The translations under genes were made by a program, and so were the position numbers. The notes under the pieces are model-generated. The model searched no databases. It saw only the letters and a program-made list of their open reading frames with translations, and had not been told where the DNA came from. From Candidatus Trichofilum aggregatum (GTDB taxonomy: Bacteria; Chloroflexota; Anaerolineae; Promineifilales; Promineifilaceae), in the NCBI GenBank assembly GCA_016716885.1, contig JADJUV010000104.1, positions 1 through 33,119 of the forward strand: DNA of 33,119 bases, read 5' to 3'. Shown in pieces: positions 16,557 to 25,488 of this stretch; positions within the stretch are counted from its first letter, which is position 1, and each line of letters begins with the position of its first letter.

Positions 16557-19500
16557 GTGTTTACTTTTCTTTACCCCCGTAAGAAGTATCTCTTGATGGT
16601 AACTCTGGCTCTCATTATGCTGGTGACTGCATTGGGCATCCCCACACCGGTCAGTGCCAGCGGCAGCACGCTCACAGTAGACCTGAACGGAAACTGGATA
16701 TCTAGCGTTTCTGTTCAGTTATGGAGCAGTGATGGCACGACCTTGTTTTGGACGGCAGCCAATCAGCACGGTGGCGTCAGAAACTACGCCGTGACTCCAG
16801 GAACCTACGACGTGAAATTCATTCAAGGGCCAAACACGATGTCCGCGAAGACGCGGATTGCATGGCAACTGCACCTAATGATGTCAGCGGATCTGACGGT
16901 CAATCTAACGAAACTGGCCGCCAGTGGCGACAACTCTCGTGAACGACGGCGATGCCTGGACAAGCGCCAATCAACAAGGTGGTGAACGCCATTATCGTGT
17001 ACTCAGAAATGCTTATGATCTCAAACTGGTGCAAGGGCTTGAGTCACTAACGGTTGATGTGGATTGTAGCGGTGGTGATTGTGAAGCCACGGACATTCTC
17101 GCGGATATGTCAGTAGACCTGAGCGGAACCTGGATGTCCAGCGTGGCGGTACAACTTCTGATAGCTGAAGGCGCCCCCATCTGGACCGTTGCCAATCAGC
17201 CCGGAGATGTGCGCCATTACACGGTTCTAAGGAAAGCCTTTGATGTCAAATTGGTGCAGGGGTCACACATTCCATGGACATTGATTGCACCGGTGGAACT
17301 TGTGCGGCTGGTAATTTCGCGGCCGAGCTCACCGTTGACCTGAGTGGAACATGGCTTGCCAGCATATCAGTACAACTTTTGGTGGATGGGGGCAGCCCTA
17401 TCTGGACAGCCGCCAACCAACACGGCGGCTGACGACATTACAACGTGTTCAGAAATAATTATGACCTCAAACTGGTGCAGGGAGCACAAGTCTTCCCCAT
17501 TGACCTTGACTGCACCGGCGGCAGTTGCACCGCGAGTGACTTTGCGGCCGATCTGACCGTAGACTTGAGCGGAACGTGGCTCGCCAGCGTGGCGGTACAA
17601 CTTTTGCTGGATGGGGGCAGCCCTGATCTGGACAGCCGCCAACCAGCATGGCGACGAACGGCATTACAATGTATTCAAAACCACCTACGACCTGAAACTG
17701 GTGCAAGGAGATGAGATATTCCCTGTGGATATTGATTGCACCAATGGCAGTTGCACGGCGGGGGATGTAGCGGCCGCGCTCACCGTTGATCTCAGCGGAT
17801 CATGGCTTGCCAGTGTGTCGGTGCAACTCCGGGTGGCGGGGGGTGATCCCATCTGGACAGCCGCCAATCAACACGGTGGCCTACGCGTCTACAATGTGCT
17901 GCCAGACACTTATGATGTCAAACTCGTGCAAGGCTCCCTGGTGTTCGATGTGGCAGGACTGACTGTCGATGACGATAGCTGTGATGCCGGAGATGTAAGC
18001 AGCAACCTCACCGTAAACCTGAGCGGAAGCTGGTTAGCCAGTGTCTCCGTACAGCTTCTCGTCAATGATGGCAGCCCCATCTGGACAGCCGCCAACCAAC
18101 ATGGTGGTGCACGGGTATACCAGGTTCTGCCCGCCACCTATGACCTCAAACTGGTGCAAGGGGTCAAGATTCTGGATATTGGCGACCTTAATTGCACAGT
18201 GGATTGCAGCGCGGGTGATTTTGTGGCCAATCTGGCGGTTGAACTGAGCGGCTCGTGGCCCGCCAGTATTGGGGTAGGGTTACACCTGGATGACGCGGCC
18301 GCGAACAGTGTCGGCAGCACCATCTGGTCAACCGCTAATCAGCACGGCGCATTACGCAACTACAACGTGCTCAAGAGCTTCTACGATGTCCGCCTGACGA
18401 TGGGAGCCAACGGCTACATCTGGGATGCGGTAGATTGCACGGGCGAAACCTGCACCCTGGATAAATCCACGTTGATCGTAGATTTCCCCGGCATCAACAG
18501 CGTCCATGTCTACCTTTACAACAGCGACAACGCGGCAGGCACGGCGACCGGTTCTCTTATCGCCACCCAGCTTTACAAGAACAACCAGGCCATCTTCGCC
18601 AACCTCAACAACGGCAAATATGACCTGAAACTGGTCAGGGGGGCGAAAACGTTGATCGTGGACAATGTGATTGTGTTGGGGGGTTATGCCAACGCAGGTA
18701 CATTGGTCTCCACCATGACGGTCAATTTCGATGGTATCACCACTGTTCACACCTATGTCAAGGTGGATGATGGGGTGGTAGGCACGGCGGTGGGCGGCGA
18801 CGTGGAGCAAAGTCTCTACAAGACAGACAGCACGACCATTGTGGTGCTGAAGGGTGTTTATGATGTGCGCTTGACGAAGGGCGCGGCCGCGTACCTGCGC
18901 GATGCCGTCAACTGCAACAGCGATTGCACCGTCACAGACACCACCTCCACCCTCACCGTCAACTTCCCCGGCCTTGCCAGCGTTCACACCTACGTCAAAA
19001 CCAACGACGGCAACAACGGCACAGCCACCGGCGGCGACGTAGATAGCAGCCTCTACAAAGACAACGGCACAACCATCGTCGTCCTCAAAGGGGTCTACGA
19101 TGTGCGCGTCACCAAAGGGGCACAGGCCAACATCTACGATGCCATAAATTGCAGCAACGATTGTCTCATCACCGACATCGTCAAAACCCTCACCATCAAC
19201 TTCCCCGGCATCACCAGCGTCCATTCCTACGTCAAGGTTAATGACAACCTCGCCAACTCCGCTACCGGCGGCGATGTGGATAGCAGCCTCTACAAAACGG
19301 ATGGCACAACCATCGTCGTTCTCAAAGGGGTTTACGATGTGCGCGTCGTCAAAGGGGCACAGGTCAACCTTTACGATGCCGTAGACTGCACCGACAGCGG
19401 CAGTTGCACTTGTACCAACATCGTCAAAACCCTCACCATCAACTTCCCCGGCATCAGCAGCGTCCATTCCTACGTCAAAGCCAACGACAACAACGTGGGC

Positions 19501-21955
19501 ACGGCCAACGGGGGTGATGTGGATAGCAGCCTCTACAAGACCAACAGCACCACCATCGTCGTACTAAAAGGGTTCTATGATGTACGGGTTGTCAAAGGGG
19601 CACAGGTCAACCTTTACGATGCGGTAGACTGCACCGACAGCGGCAGTTGCACCATAGACAACATCGTCGCCACCCTGACGATTAAGTTCCCCGGCATGAC
19701 CAGCATCCACAACTACATCAAAGTGCCGGATGGCAACAACAACGCGGCGACCGGTGGGGATGTAGATTCGCGGCTGTACCAAAACAATGAAACCGTCCTG
19801 GCGGTGTTGAAAGGGTTCTACGATGTCCGCATCGTGAAAGGGAGCGACAGCTTCATCTATGACAACGTAGATTGCACCGGCAACACCTGCACCCTGGACA
19901 AATCCCCCCTCACCGTCAACTTCCCTGGTATCAGCAGTGTGCATACCTACGTCTACCCCTCCAACAACGTGCCGGGCACGGTCGGCGGCTCCCTGGCTGG
20001 CTCCCAGACCTACAAAACTGATCAGGCCGTTTTTGCCAATCTGGCTAATGGCGTTTATGACGTGAAGGTGGTGAAAGGGGCCGAAGTTAAAATTATTGAC
20101 AACGTGACCGTACTGGGCAACTGGACGGCGGTCAACGACATTGTTGCCACCTTGACGGTCAACTTCCCCGGCATTGCCAGCGTTCACACCTACGTGAAAG
20201 TGAATAACGGGGTTGTGGGCACGGCCACCGGCGGCGACGTAGACAACCGCACCTACAAAACAGGTTATGCCGAACTGGTGGTGCTGCGCGATGTGTACGA
20301 CATCAAAGTCGTGAAAGGGGCGCAGACTCTCATCGTGGATGCGGTGAACTGCAACGCGGCCGCATGTACCGTCAATGACATTGTTGCCACACTGACCATC
20401 AACTTCCCTGGCATTGCCAGCGTTCACAGCTACGTCAAGGTGAATGATGGCATTGGCAGCAGTGCCGTTGGGGGTGATGTTGACAATCGCACCTACCAAA
20501 CGGATCACGGCCCAACTGGTCGTTTTACGCAGCATTTACGACGTGAAAGTGGTGAAGGGCGCGGAAGTCAAAATCATTGACGCCGTCAACTGCACCTCTG
20601 GCAGTTGTACGGTGGACAACATCGTCGCCACCCTGACGATTTACTTCCCTGGCATCTCCAGCGTTCACAGCTATGTGAAGGTCAATGATGGCACGGATAA
20701 CAGTGCCGTTGGGGGTGATGTTGACAACCGCACCTACAAGACGGATCAGGTGGAACTGGCCGTTTTACGCAGCACCTACGATGTGAAGGTGGTGAAGGGA
20801 GCGGAAGTCAAAATCATTGACAATGTGGACTGCACGAACGCAACCTGTGTCGTTGAGGACATCGTCGCCACCCTGACGATCAACTTCCCTGGCATCTCCA
20901 GTGTCCACAGCTATGTCAAGGTGGATGATGGACAAGGAAATAGTGCCACCGGGGGTGATGTGGACAACCGCACCTATAAGACCGACACGGTCGCTTTGGT
21001 GGTCTTGCGGGATGTGTATGATGTGAGAATTGTGAAAGGGGCGCAGGCCATTATTGTGGATGGGGTGGACTGCGACGCGGCCGCGTGCCAGATCAATGAC
21101 ATCGTCGCCACATTAACCGTCGAGTTCCCTGGCATCTCCAGTGTGCACACCTACGTTAAGGTCAACGACAACACAGCTAACACCGCCGGTGGTGGCGACG
21201 TGGACAACCGCACCTACAAAACCGATGAAGTGTCGCTGGCCGTGTTGCGAACCTATTATGATGTCCGCATTGTCAAAGGGGCCTCAGTTTACATTGCCGA
21301 TGCGGTAAATTGCACCAGTGCGACCTGTGAAGTCACAGACATCGTCGCTACGCTCACCGTCAACTTCCCCGGCGTCAGCAGCGTGCATACCTATATCAAA
21401 CTGAACGACGGCACACCCGGCACAGCCAATGGCGCTGATGTGGACAACCGCACCTACAAGAGCAATCAGGTCATTCTGGCGGTGCTGCAAGGCACGTATG
21501 ATGTCCGTGTGGTAAAAGGCGCCGCGGTGAATATCTTTGATGCAGTGAATTGCACCGGAAGCACCTGTGAAATCAACAACTCAGTCACAGGCAGCGGTAC
21601 ACTCGATACAGCATATGGCTCACCCACCGTCGAATTCAACACCAACGCCGCTCCGGTGGGCACATTCAGCATCGTGTATCCGAGTGGCACCGGGCACAGC
21701 TATGCAGGGGCTGTCGTCAGTGGGCAGGTGGTCTGTGTGCGGTTCGATGGTAACACCGCTTATGTAGCCGGAAAGGTAACTGTCTCCAACTCCGCTACCT
21801 GGTTGGTGAACCAGTATGTACGCTTTGGCGTTCAGGATGGGGGCACAGATGGCCTGAATTACACCACAGGTGAGAACGGGATGCCCGACTGCGCTACATT
21901 CACACACTCCGCCGATCTACCTCTGGTGGCTGGCGACTTTGCGCTTCTGCCGTAA
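16557..21955 (+). CDS. Giant secreted repeat protein, about 1,800 residues (several indels and one in-frame stop)
   Basis: A GTG at 16557, six bases after GGAGG, opens a signal peptide (KKYLLMVTLALIMLVTALGI...VSASG). The rest is 21 tandem beta-rich repeats followed by a unique domain of about 115 residues. Eight A units share LTVDLSGSWLASVSVQL, IWTAANQHGG and YDLKLVQG; thirteen B units share TLTINFPGISSVHSYVK, GGDVDNRTYK and VYDVRVVKGA. Most units end in a two-cysteine motif like VDCTGGSCT. The C-terminal domain (TFSIVYPSGTGHSY, YVRFGVQDGGTDGL) ends LPLVAGDFALLP. Indels lie near 16833, 16886, 16909, 17271, 17611 and 20509; a TGA interrupts at 17430. Net length fits one frame of 1,800 codons. 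No catalytic motif: a cell-surface or matrix fibre is likely. A terminator follows. I recognise no named family. Confidence 0.8.
16661..18468 (+). repeat. Type A coding repeats, 8 units of about 75 residues
   Basis: Eight tandem units of roughly 220-240 bp. Consensus: LTVDLSG(S/T)WLASVSVQL, then a variable loop, (P)IWTAANQHGG-R-YNVL, then TYDLKLVQG, then a Cys-pair tail (VDCTGGSCTAGDF). The first units are the most divergent and contain most of the indels. The last unit (from about 18230) has the A core but a B-like tail (WDAVDCTGETCTLDKS), so it marks the boundary between the two families. Confidence 0.85.
18469..21591 (+). repeat. Type B coding repeats, 13 units of about 80 residues
   Basis: Thirteen tandem units with consensus TLT(I/V)NFPGISSVH(S/T)YVKVNDG, GGDVDNRTYKTD, LAVLRGVYDVRVVKGA and (V/N)DCT..(S/T)C. 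The TLT position recurs at 20630, 20870, 21110 and 21350, an exact 240-bp period. Neighbouring units are nearly identical in DNA over tens of bases (for example around 19380 and 19620), which points to recent duplication. Units 1 and 7 are variants in which the Cys pair is replaced by VLGGY/VLGNW. Confidence 0.9.
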
Positions 21956-21993
21956 CCACCGTTGACCCGATCCTCAACTTTTTCCGTGGTAGA

Positions 21994-22029
21994 AATAAGC
22001 GGGGCTGAAAAGCTCCGCTTATTTTTTTT
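21994..22029 (+). terminator. Rho-independent terminator of the repeat-protein gene
   Basis: AATAAGCGG (21994-22002) pairs with CCGCTTATT (22015-22023); the inner GCT/AGC closes a GAAA tetraloop; a run of eight T follows. Confidence 0.93.
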
Positions 22030-22370
22030 GTAACGGATGACCAATTTCATGGGGTACGGATGACCACCCTGCTCAGTCGCGGCCGCAATCTAACCGAGGC
22101 CGACCGCTCCGTCACGACCTTTATGTTGCCCGAGGAATATGAGCGAAACTCCCCCCGAAAAACGGCTAGTTCGTTGTATAATCATTTCTATAGCTTTCAA
22201 GAAAAAGATAACACCTCAAATGATTATCTGAACCGCTATCTATTTTCCAGGTAGTCGAAAAGCGCAACATCACCCATATGATTATGGATGGGTTTGCCGC
22301 TAGCCTGCATGAGTGACATGCGGGGTAAAAATTTCTGACTCTTGGAGAATTCAGGGGGTTGACACCGTTT

Positions 22371-22426
22371 GTAGGGGCTGGCCTTGTGCCTGCCCAGGCG
22401 AGAGCAACCACAAGGGTTACCCCTAC
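22371..22426. repeat. REP-like palindromic element GTAGGGG...CCCCTAC
   Basis: Terminal GTAGGGG (22371-22377) and CCCCTAC (22420-22426), with a nested CCTTGTG (22382-22388) / CACAAGG (22409-22415), can fold into one long hairpin. Related copies lie at 27206-27257 (left end degraded, sharing GGCTGGCCTTGTGCCT) and 28125-28174. Confidence 0.7.
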
Positions 22427-22503
22427 CGACCCATCACCCCGCCAAACCCCCAAGACCCAAATCACTTTGGTGCTGACCTATCCAGGTTGGGAGCACAATC
22501 AAT

Positions 22504-23406
22504 ATGTCTTCTGAGTTCTATGCGGTATTGTCTGAACTGTTTGACCAGATAGCCCAGGCTCCCCTCGTCATTCCCGCTCTCCCCATCAACCAATGGCCTG
22601 TCGAGTCCCCGGAACGGCATCTCTTGATAAGCCTTGAGTCACTCGTGGTTGCCTGGCAGCGTCAAGCCCAAGCGGGTATATCCCAGGCTGAACAGCAGTT
22701 TCAAGCCAGGATAGAAGCCAGCATCAGTGAGCAGAAAGACATTGCCCTCATTAACTCTCATATTTATGAGGAGGCCCAAATCGTAGCGGTGATGGAAGAG
22801 CGTCAGCGATTGGCTCAGAATTTACATGATGCCATCAACCAATCGCTCTTCTCGGCTGGTCTCATCGCTGAGGTTCTACCCCGCCTCTGGGAACGAAGCC
22901 CTGAAGAGGGGCGGAAATCGCTGGAAGACCTGCGTCGGTTGACGCGGGGAGCACTGGCAGAGATGCGGGGATTGTTGGTTGAGCTACGCCCTGTGGTTTT
23001 AACTGATACCGAATTGAGTGACCTGTTATACCAACTAAGCAACGCCTTTACCGGCCGCACGAACATCCCCGTCACTGTAACCCTCGAAGGCAACGGGACC
23101 ATACCGGCTGAGGTACAAGTGGCCCTTTATCGCACCTGTCAGGAAGGACTAAGTAATATTGCCAAACATGCCAGAGCGGATCAAGTCGCCATAGAGCTTC
23201 ACCTGCAAGCGGGCGGCGTAGAAATGCACTTACATGACAATGGTCGCGGCTTCAATCCCAGCAGTATACCCTCCGGACATTTTGGTCTGAGCATGATGAA
23301 GGAGCGGGCTGAAACAGTGGGAGCGGAGCTAAAAATCACGAGTGATCCTGGTCACGGCAGTACGATTACCTTCTCCTGGGCGGAGCAAGCGGAGAGTGAA
23401 AAATGA
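22504..23406 (+). CDS. Soluble NarL-type sensor histidine kinase
   Basis: A 300-residue kinase of the HisKA_3 group. The phosphorylated His is H108 in EERQRLAQNLHDAINQSLF. The HATPase domain has the N-box CQEGLSNIAKHARAD, G1 LHDNGRGFNP and G2 GHFGLSMMKERAE. Residues 1-95 are helical and probably coiled coil; there is no membrane helix or recognisable sensor domain, so the signal is cytoplasmic or comes from a partner. Its stop overlaps the start of the response regulator by four bases (ATGA), so the two are translationally coupled and almost certainly a pair. It begins the stress-related gene group that runs to the right end. Confidence 0.93.
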   Translation: MSSEFYAVLSELFDQIAQAPLVIPALPINQWPVESPERHLLISLESLVVAWQRQAQAGISQAEQQFQARIEASISEQKDIALINSHIYEEAQIVAVMEERQRLAQNLHDAINQSLFSAGLIAEVLPRLWERSPEEGRKSLEDLRRLTRGALAEMRGLLVELRPVVLTDTELSDLLYQLSNAFTGRTNIPVTVTLEGNGTIPAEVQVALYRTCQEGLSNIAKHARADQVAIELHLQAGGVEMHLHDNGRGFNPSSIPSGHFGLSMMKERAETVGAELKITSDPGHGSTITFSWAEQAESEK

Positions 23407-24044
23407 GCCATTCTCAACCAATTCGGGTTATGCTGGTGGATGATCACGCGATGGTACGCCGGGGATTGGCGACCTTTTTGCAGGTTTTTGATGACCTGGA
23501 ACTCGTAGGTGAGGCGGATAACGGCGCGGCCGCGATCCAACTCTGTGCCGAAATCCAACCGGATGTTGTGCTCATGGATATGCTCATGCCCGATATGGAT
23601 GGCGTGTCTGTCACCCGCATCATCCGCCAGAAGTTTCCGGCGGTGCAAGTCATTGCCCTCACCAGCTTCAAAGAAACGAGTCTGGTACAGAAAGCGTTGC
23701 AGGCCGGAGCGATTAGCTATCTTCTAAAAGACATATCCGCCGATGCTTTGGCTCAGGCCATCCGGGATGCCCATGTGGGCCGCACCACCCTCTCTCAAGA
23801 AGTAACCCAGGTCTTGATCCACTCGAATACCCAGCCCGCCTCTCTTGGTCACGACCTGACAGACCGTGAGCGTGATGTTCTGGCTTTGATGGTGACGGGG
23901 TTGAACAATACAGAAATTGCCGCGAAGCTGTTTGTTAGTCCATCTACCATCAAATCTCATGTCAGTAACATTCTGGCTAAACTAGGTGTTACCAGCCGCA
24001 CCGAAGCCGTTGCTCTGGCGGTACGTTACGGCATCGCCACCTAG
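23403..24044 (+). CDS. NarL/LuxR-family response regulator
   Basis: A 213-residue regulator with a receiver domain (residues 6-125) and a LuxR-type helix-turn-helix (about 148-208). Receiver residues are intact: acidic pair D13-D14 in LVDDH, phosphoacceptor D59 in VVLMDMLMPDMDG, Thr in IALTSF and Lys in YLLKD. The output domain shows LTDRERDVLALMVTGLNNTEIAAKLF and VSPSTIKSHVSNILAKLGV. It is coupled to the upstream kinase by a 4-bp overlap. Phosphorylation would promote dimerisation and DNA binding; the shared element upstream of 24587 and 27417 is a possible target, though nothing in the sequence proves this. Confidence 0.96.
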   Translation: MSHSQPIRVMLVDDHAMVRRGLATFLQVFDDLELVGEADNGAAAIQLCAEIQPDVVLMDMLMPDMDGVSVTRIIRQKFPAVQVIALTSFKETSLVQKALQAGAISYLLKDISADALAQAIRDAHVGRTTLSQEVTQVLIHSNTQPASLGHDLTDRERDVLALMVTGLNNTEIAAKLFVSPSTIKSHVSNILAKLGVTSRTEAVALAVRYGIAT

Positions 24045-24061
24045 CGCCGCTACTCAGAAAC

Positions 24062-24225
24062 TGTCATTCTGACGAGTCTTCGAGGAAGAATCCCGACGAG
24101 CTAGATGTACGGGATGCTTCACTCCGAAGACTCCGTACACTTCGTGGCGTACCTACAGCATGACAAATCAAAGTTTCTGCACTCATTGAACGGGCACTCC
24201 GCCCGTGGATACTCTCAGAATGACA
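24062..24225. repeat. 164-bp REP/MITE-like element with 11-bp terminal inverted repeats
   Basis: Perfect inverted ends TGTCATTCTGA and TCAGAATGACA. The internal GGGATGCTTC (24112-24121) and AGCATGACAAAT (24158-24169) are typical of a widespread class of bacterial intergenic palindromes known from many genomes. No ORF inside, so not an autonomous transposon. Confidence 0.6.
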
Positions 24226-24327
24226 ATTGAGCGTTTTGGTGTATTACCGAAATAAACAATGAATTTTCACAATAGCGGGCTGACGCCCGCCCGCTATTGA
24301 AGTTTTACGAAATAACACTGGCATAAA

Positions 24328-24393
24328 GAGGAGTGAGCACGCCCACGTGCGAACGGTTCACCACCGGCGGCATCTGGGGATGCCTTACTCCTC
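24328..24393 (+). ncRNA. Possible structured element, four-stem cloverleaf-like fold
   Basis: Outer 7-bp stem GAGGAGT (24328-24334) / ACTCCTC (24387-24393) encloses three hairpins: GCACG-CCCA-CGTGC (24337-24350), CGG-TTCACCA-CCG (24354-24366) and GGCAT-CTGGGG-ATGCC (24369-24384). All pairs are Watson-Crick and linkers are two or three bases. It is not a tRNA (no anticodon or T arm of proper size). It could be an unknown RNA or a chance product of a palindrome-rich region. Confidence 0.3.
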
Positions 24394-24510
24394 GATACCC
24401 GTATTAATTTGTTAAGTCTCAAAGCATTCACTCCGAACAATACCCCTTTCTTGAAAGCTGTAGCACCAAACCGATTCTCCCCACATTCCCCACATTTCCC
24501 ATAAACCCCG

Positions 24511-24585
24511 TCTCCCCCAACTAGGGGAGATAAAAACCCCCTGCTCGGCTGATGTGAGCAAAATGGGTTGGCTGTACTCTTAATG
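24511..24585 (+). promoter_or_regulatory. Shared upstream element, copy 1 (before the pseudo-receiver)
   Basis: A dyad TCTCCCC-CAACTA-GGGGAGA (24511-24530) followed by a spacer and CTGATGTGAGCAAAATG (24549-24565) and TGTAC (24573-24577). The same blocks in the same order and exact spacing occur at 27308-27382. The coding ATG at 24587 begins 10 bp after TGTAC with no Shine-Dalgarno sequence, so the transcript may be leaderless. Confidence 0.6.
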
Positions 24586-24586
24586 T

Positions 24587-25003
24587 ATGACCCGCGTATA
24601 TTTAGCCGACAGCCAATTCCCAATTCGCTTAGCCCTCCGACTGACGTTGCAAGATCTACGCATGCAAGTCGTAGGTGAGGCAGCAGACTGGGCCACAACC
24701 TTAACCGAGGTTGCCCAAACCCAACCTGATATGCTCTTGATAGAGTGGGCGTTAATTCCCACCCATTCATCGCTTCTTGAGGTGCGGGCGCTTTGCCCCC
24801 AGGCAGTGGTTATTGTTCTCATTAGCCATTTGGATGCCCGTGAGCAGGCCGCTCTCTCTGCCGGAGCCGATAGTTTCATTAGCAAAGGCGATTCCCCAGA
24901 TAGGGTGGCGGATCGGCTCAGGGCCGCGGCCCTGAGCTTTCAGAAGCACATCACCCTACCGGGAACGCCAGCATCAACAAGTTACGGTAGCTTAGCTGAA
25001 TGA
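24587..25003 (+). CDS. Stand-alone receiver-like protein with Glu at the phosphoacceptor position
   Basis: A 138-residue CheY-like protein: MTRVYLADSQFPIRLALRLTL aligns with a receiver N-terminus, followed by VVGEAADWATTLTEVAQTQPDMLLIEWALIP. Where response regulators have the phosphoacceptor Asp (VVLMD in the neighbour at 23403), this protein has Glu53 (LLIE, codon GAG). The first acidic pair is reduced to Ala-Asp-Ser, while Ser80 and Lys100 (FISKGDSP) are kept. There is no output domain. Glu at this place often mimics the phosphorylated state, so it may be constitutively active or signal by binding. Its stop is 18 bp before csbD with AGGAGG between, so the two form an operon behind the shared element. 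Confidence 0.8.
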   Translation: MTRVYLADSQFPIRLALRLTLQDLRMQVVGEAADWATTLTEVAQTQPDMLLIEWALIPTHSSLLEVRALCPQAVVIVLISHLDAREQAALSAGADSFISKGDSPDRVADRLRAAALSFQKHITLPGTPASTSYGSLAE

Positions 25004-25021
25004 TCCAGGAGGATCAACCCT

Positions 25022-25225
25022 ATGAACCAAGATATCTTTGAAGGCAAGTGGAAGGAAATGAAAGGTCAGGTCAAAGAATGGTGGGGCGAACTCACCGACG
25101 ATGACCTTGACCGGGTAGAAGGCAAGGCCGACCAACTGGTGGGTTTACTGCAAGAGAAGTATGGTTACACCAAACAATATGCCGAAGAAGAAATCAACCG
25201 ACGGCTAGAAGCGGCTAAGGTTTAG
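25022..25225 (+). CDS. csbD: CsbD-family stress protein
   Basis: A 67-residue hydrophilic protein with the CsbD/YjbJ signature: MNQDIFEGKWKEMKGQVKEWWG, then LTDDDLDRVEGKADQLVGLLQEKYGYT and a charged C-terminus. Full family length. CsbD proteins are induced by general stress in Bacillus and by osmotic stress in enterobacteria; the molecular role is not known. AGGAGG at about 25008-25013 gives a strong ribosome-binding site. It is the second gene after the pseudo-receiver, and a 15-bp perfect inverted repeat (25240-25272) lies 14 bp after its stop. Confidence 0.95.
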   Translation: MNQDIFEGKWKEMKGQVKEWWGELTDDDLDRVEGKADQLVGLLQEKYGYTKQYAEEEINRRLEAAKV

Positions 25226-25239
25226 TAAAACTATCTCCC

Positions 25240-25272
25240 AGATTGGTTCAATCTCAGAGATTGAACCAATCT
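25240..25272. repeat. Perfect 15-bp inverted repeat after csbD
   Basis: AGATTGGTTCAATCT (25240-25254) and its exact complement (25258-25272) around a CAG loop. No T run follows, so it is not a classical terminator, but it could stop or stabilise the csbD transcript. Confidence 0.75.
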
Positions 25273-25342
25273 AAAGAGCAAATAGGTGTGCTTTTCGCAA
25301 CGAAGAGCACCCACTGATAACCAGGCTAACTTGAAACAATCC

Positions 25343-25392
25343 TTTGTCGTAACAGCTTTGTCCGAGAACACGGATAAAGCTGTTACGACAAA
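25343..25392. repeat. 22-bp inverted repeat, long hairpin
   Basis: Left arm 25343-25364 starts TTTGTCGTAACAGCTTTG; right arm 25371-25392 is its complement except for one position that becomes a G-U pair in RNA. Loop AGAACA. It lies about 100 bp before the GlsB-like gene and is not followed by a T run. Confidence 0.75.
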
Positions 25393-25488
25393 GCAACGCA
25401 CCATTTTAGCCGTGCTTACGCGAGTAATATTATGGGGTTGGTAACACGAATACGTTGTGTCACCAAACAACCCTAAAAGGAAAATCAG

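Larger units (their letters stand above)
21956..22503. other. 548-bp intergenic region: terminator, weak ORF, REP-like element
   Basis: It holds the repeat-protein terminator, a 64-codon ORF at 22060-22254 (MTTLLSRGRNLTEADRSV...) that I cannot relate to any family and that may be chance, and a REP-like palindrome at 22371-22426. The kinase start at 22504 is preceded by GGGAG. No convincing promoter. Confidence 0.5.
24045..24586. other. 542-bp intergenic region dense in stem-loops
   Basis: No gene. In order: inverted repeat TGTCATTCTGA (24062-24072) / TCAGAATGACA (24215-24225) bounding a 164-bp REP-like unit; inside it CGGGC-ACTCC-GCCCG (24191-24205); AATAGCGGG (24271-24279) / CCCGCTATT (24290-24298); a cloverleaf-like fold at 24328-24393; then the shared upstream element 24511-24585. 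Confidence 0.6.

Noticed and set aside
17430..17432. Selenocysteine codon
   Set aside because: Sister repeats have no Cys or Sec at this position and no SECIS-like hairpin is evident; an error or mutation is simpler.
18352..20535. Two long minus-strand ORFs (371 and 323 codons) opposite the B repeats
   Set aside because: They exist only because the periodic coding sequence lacks stops on the other strand. They have no ribosome-binding sites, and their translations are just the repeats read backwards.
16661..21591. Possible CRISPR or satellite array because of regular periodicity
   Set aside because: The unit is about 240 bp, is coding throughout, and has no short identical repeats separated by unique spacers.
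22060..22254. 64-codon ORF MTTLLSRGRNLTEADRSV...
   Set aside because: No family match that I recognise, weak ribosome-binding site, downstream of a terminator and running into AT-rich sequence. Kept only as a note in the intergenic entry.
24328..24393. tRNA gene
   Set aside because: It has a 7-bp acceptor-like stem, but the middle hairpin has only 3 bp and the last hairpin has a 6-base loop without TTC, so it cannot be a tRNA.
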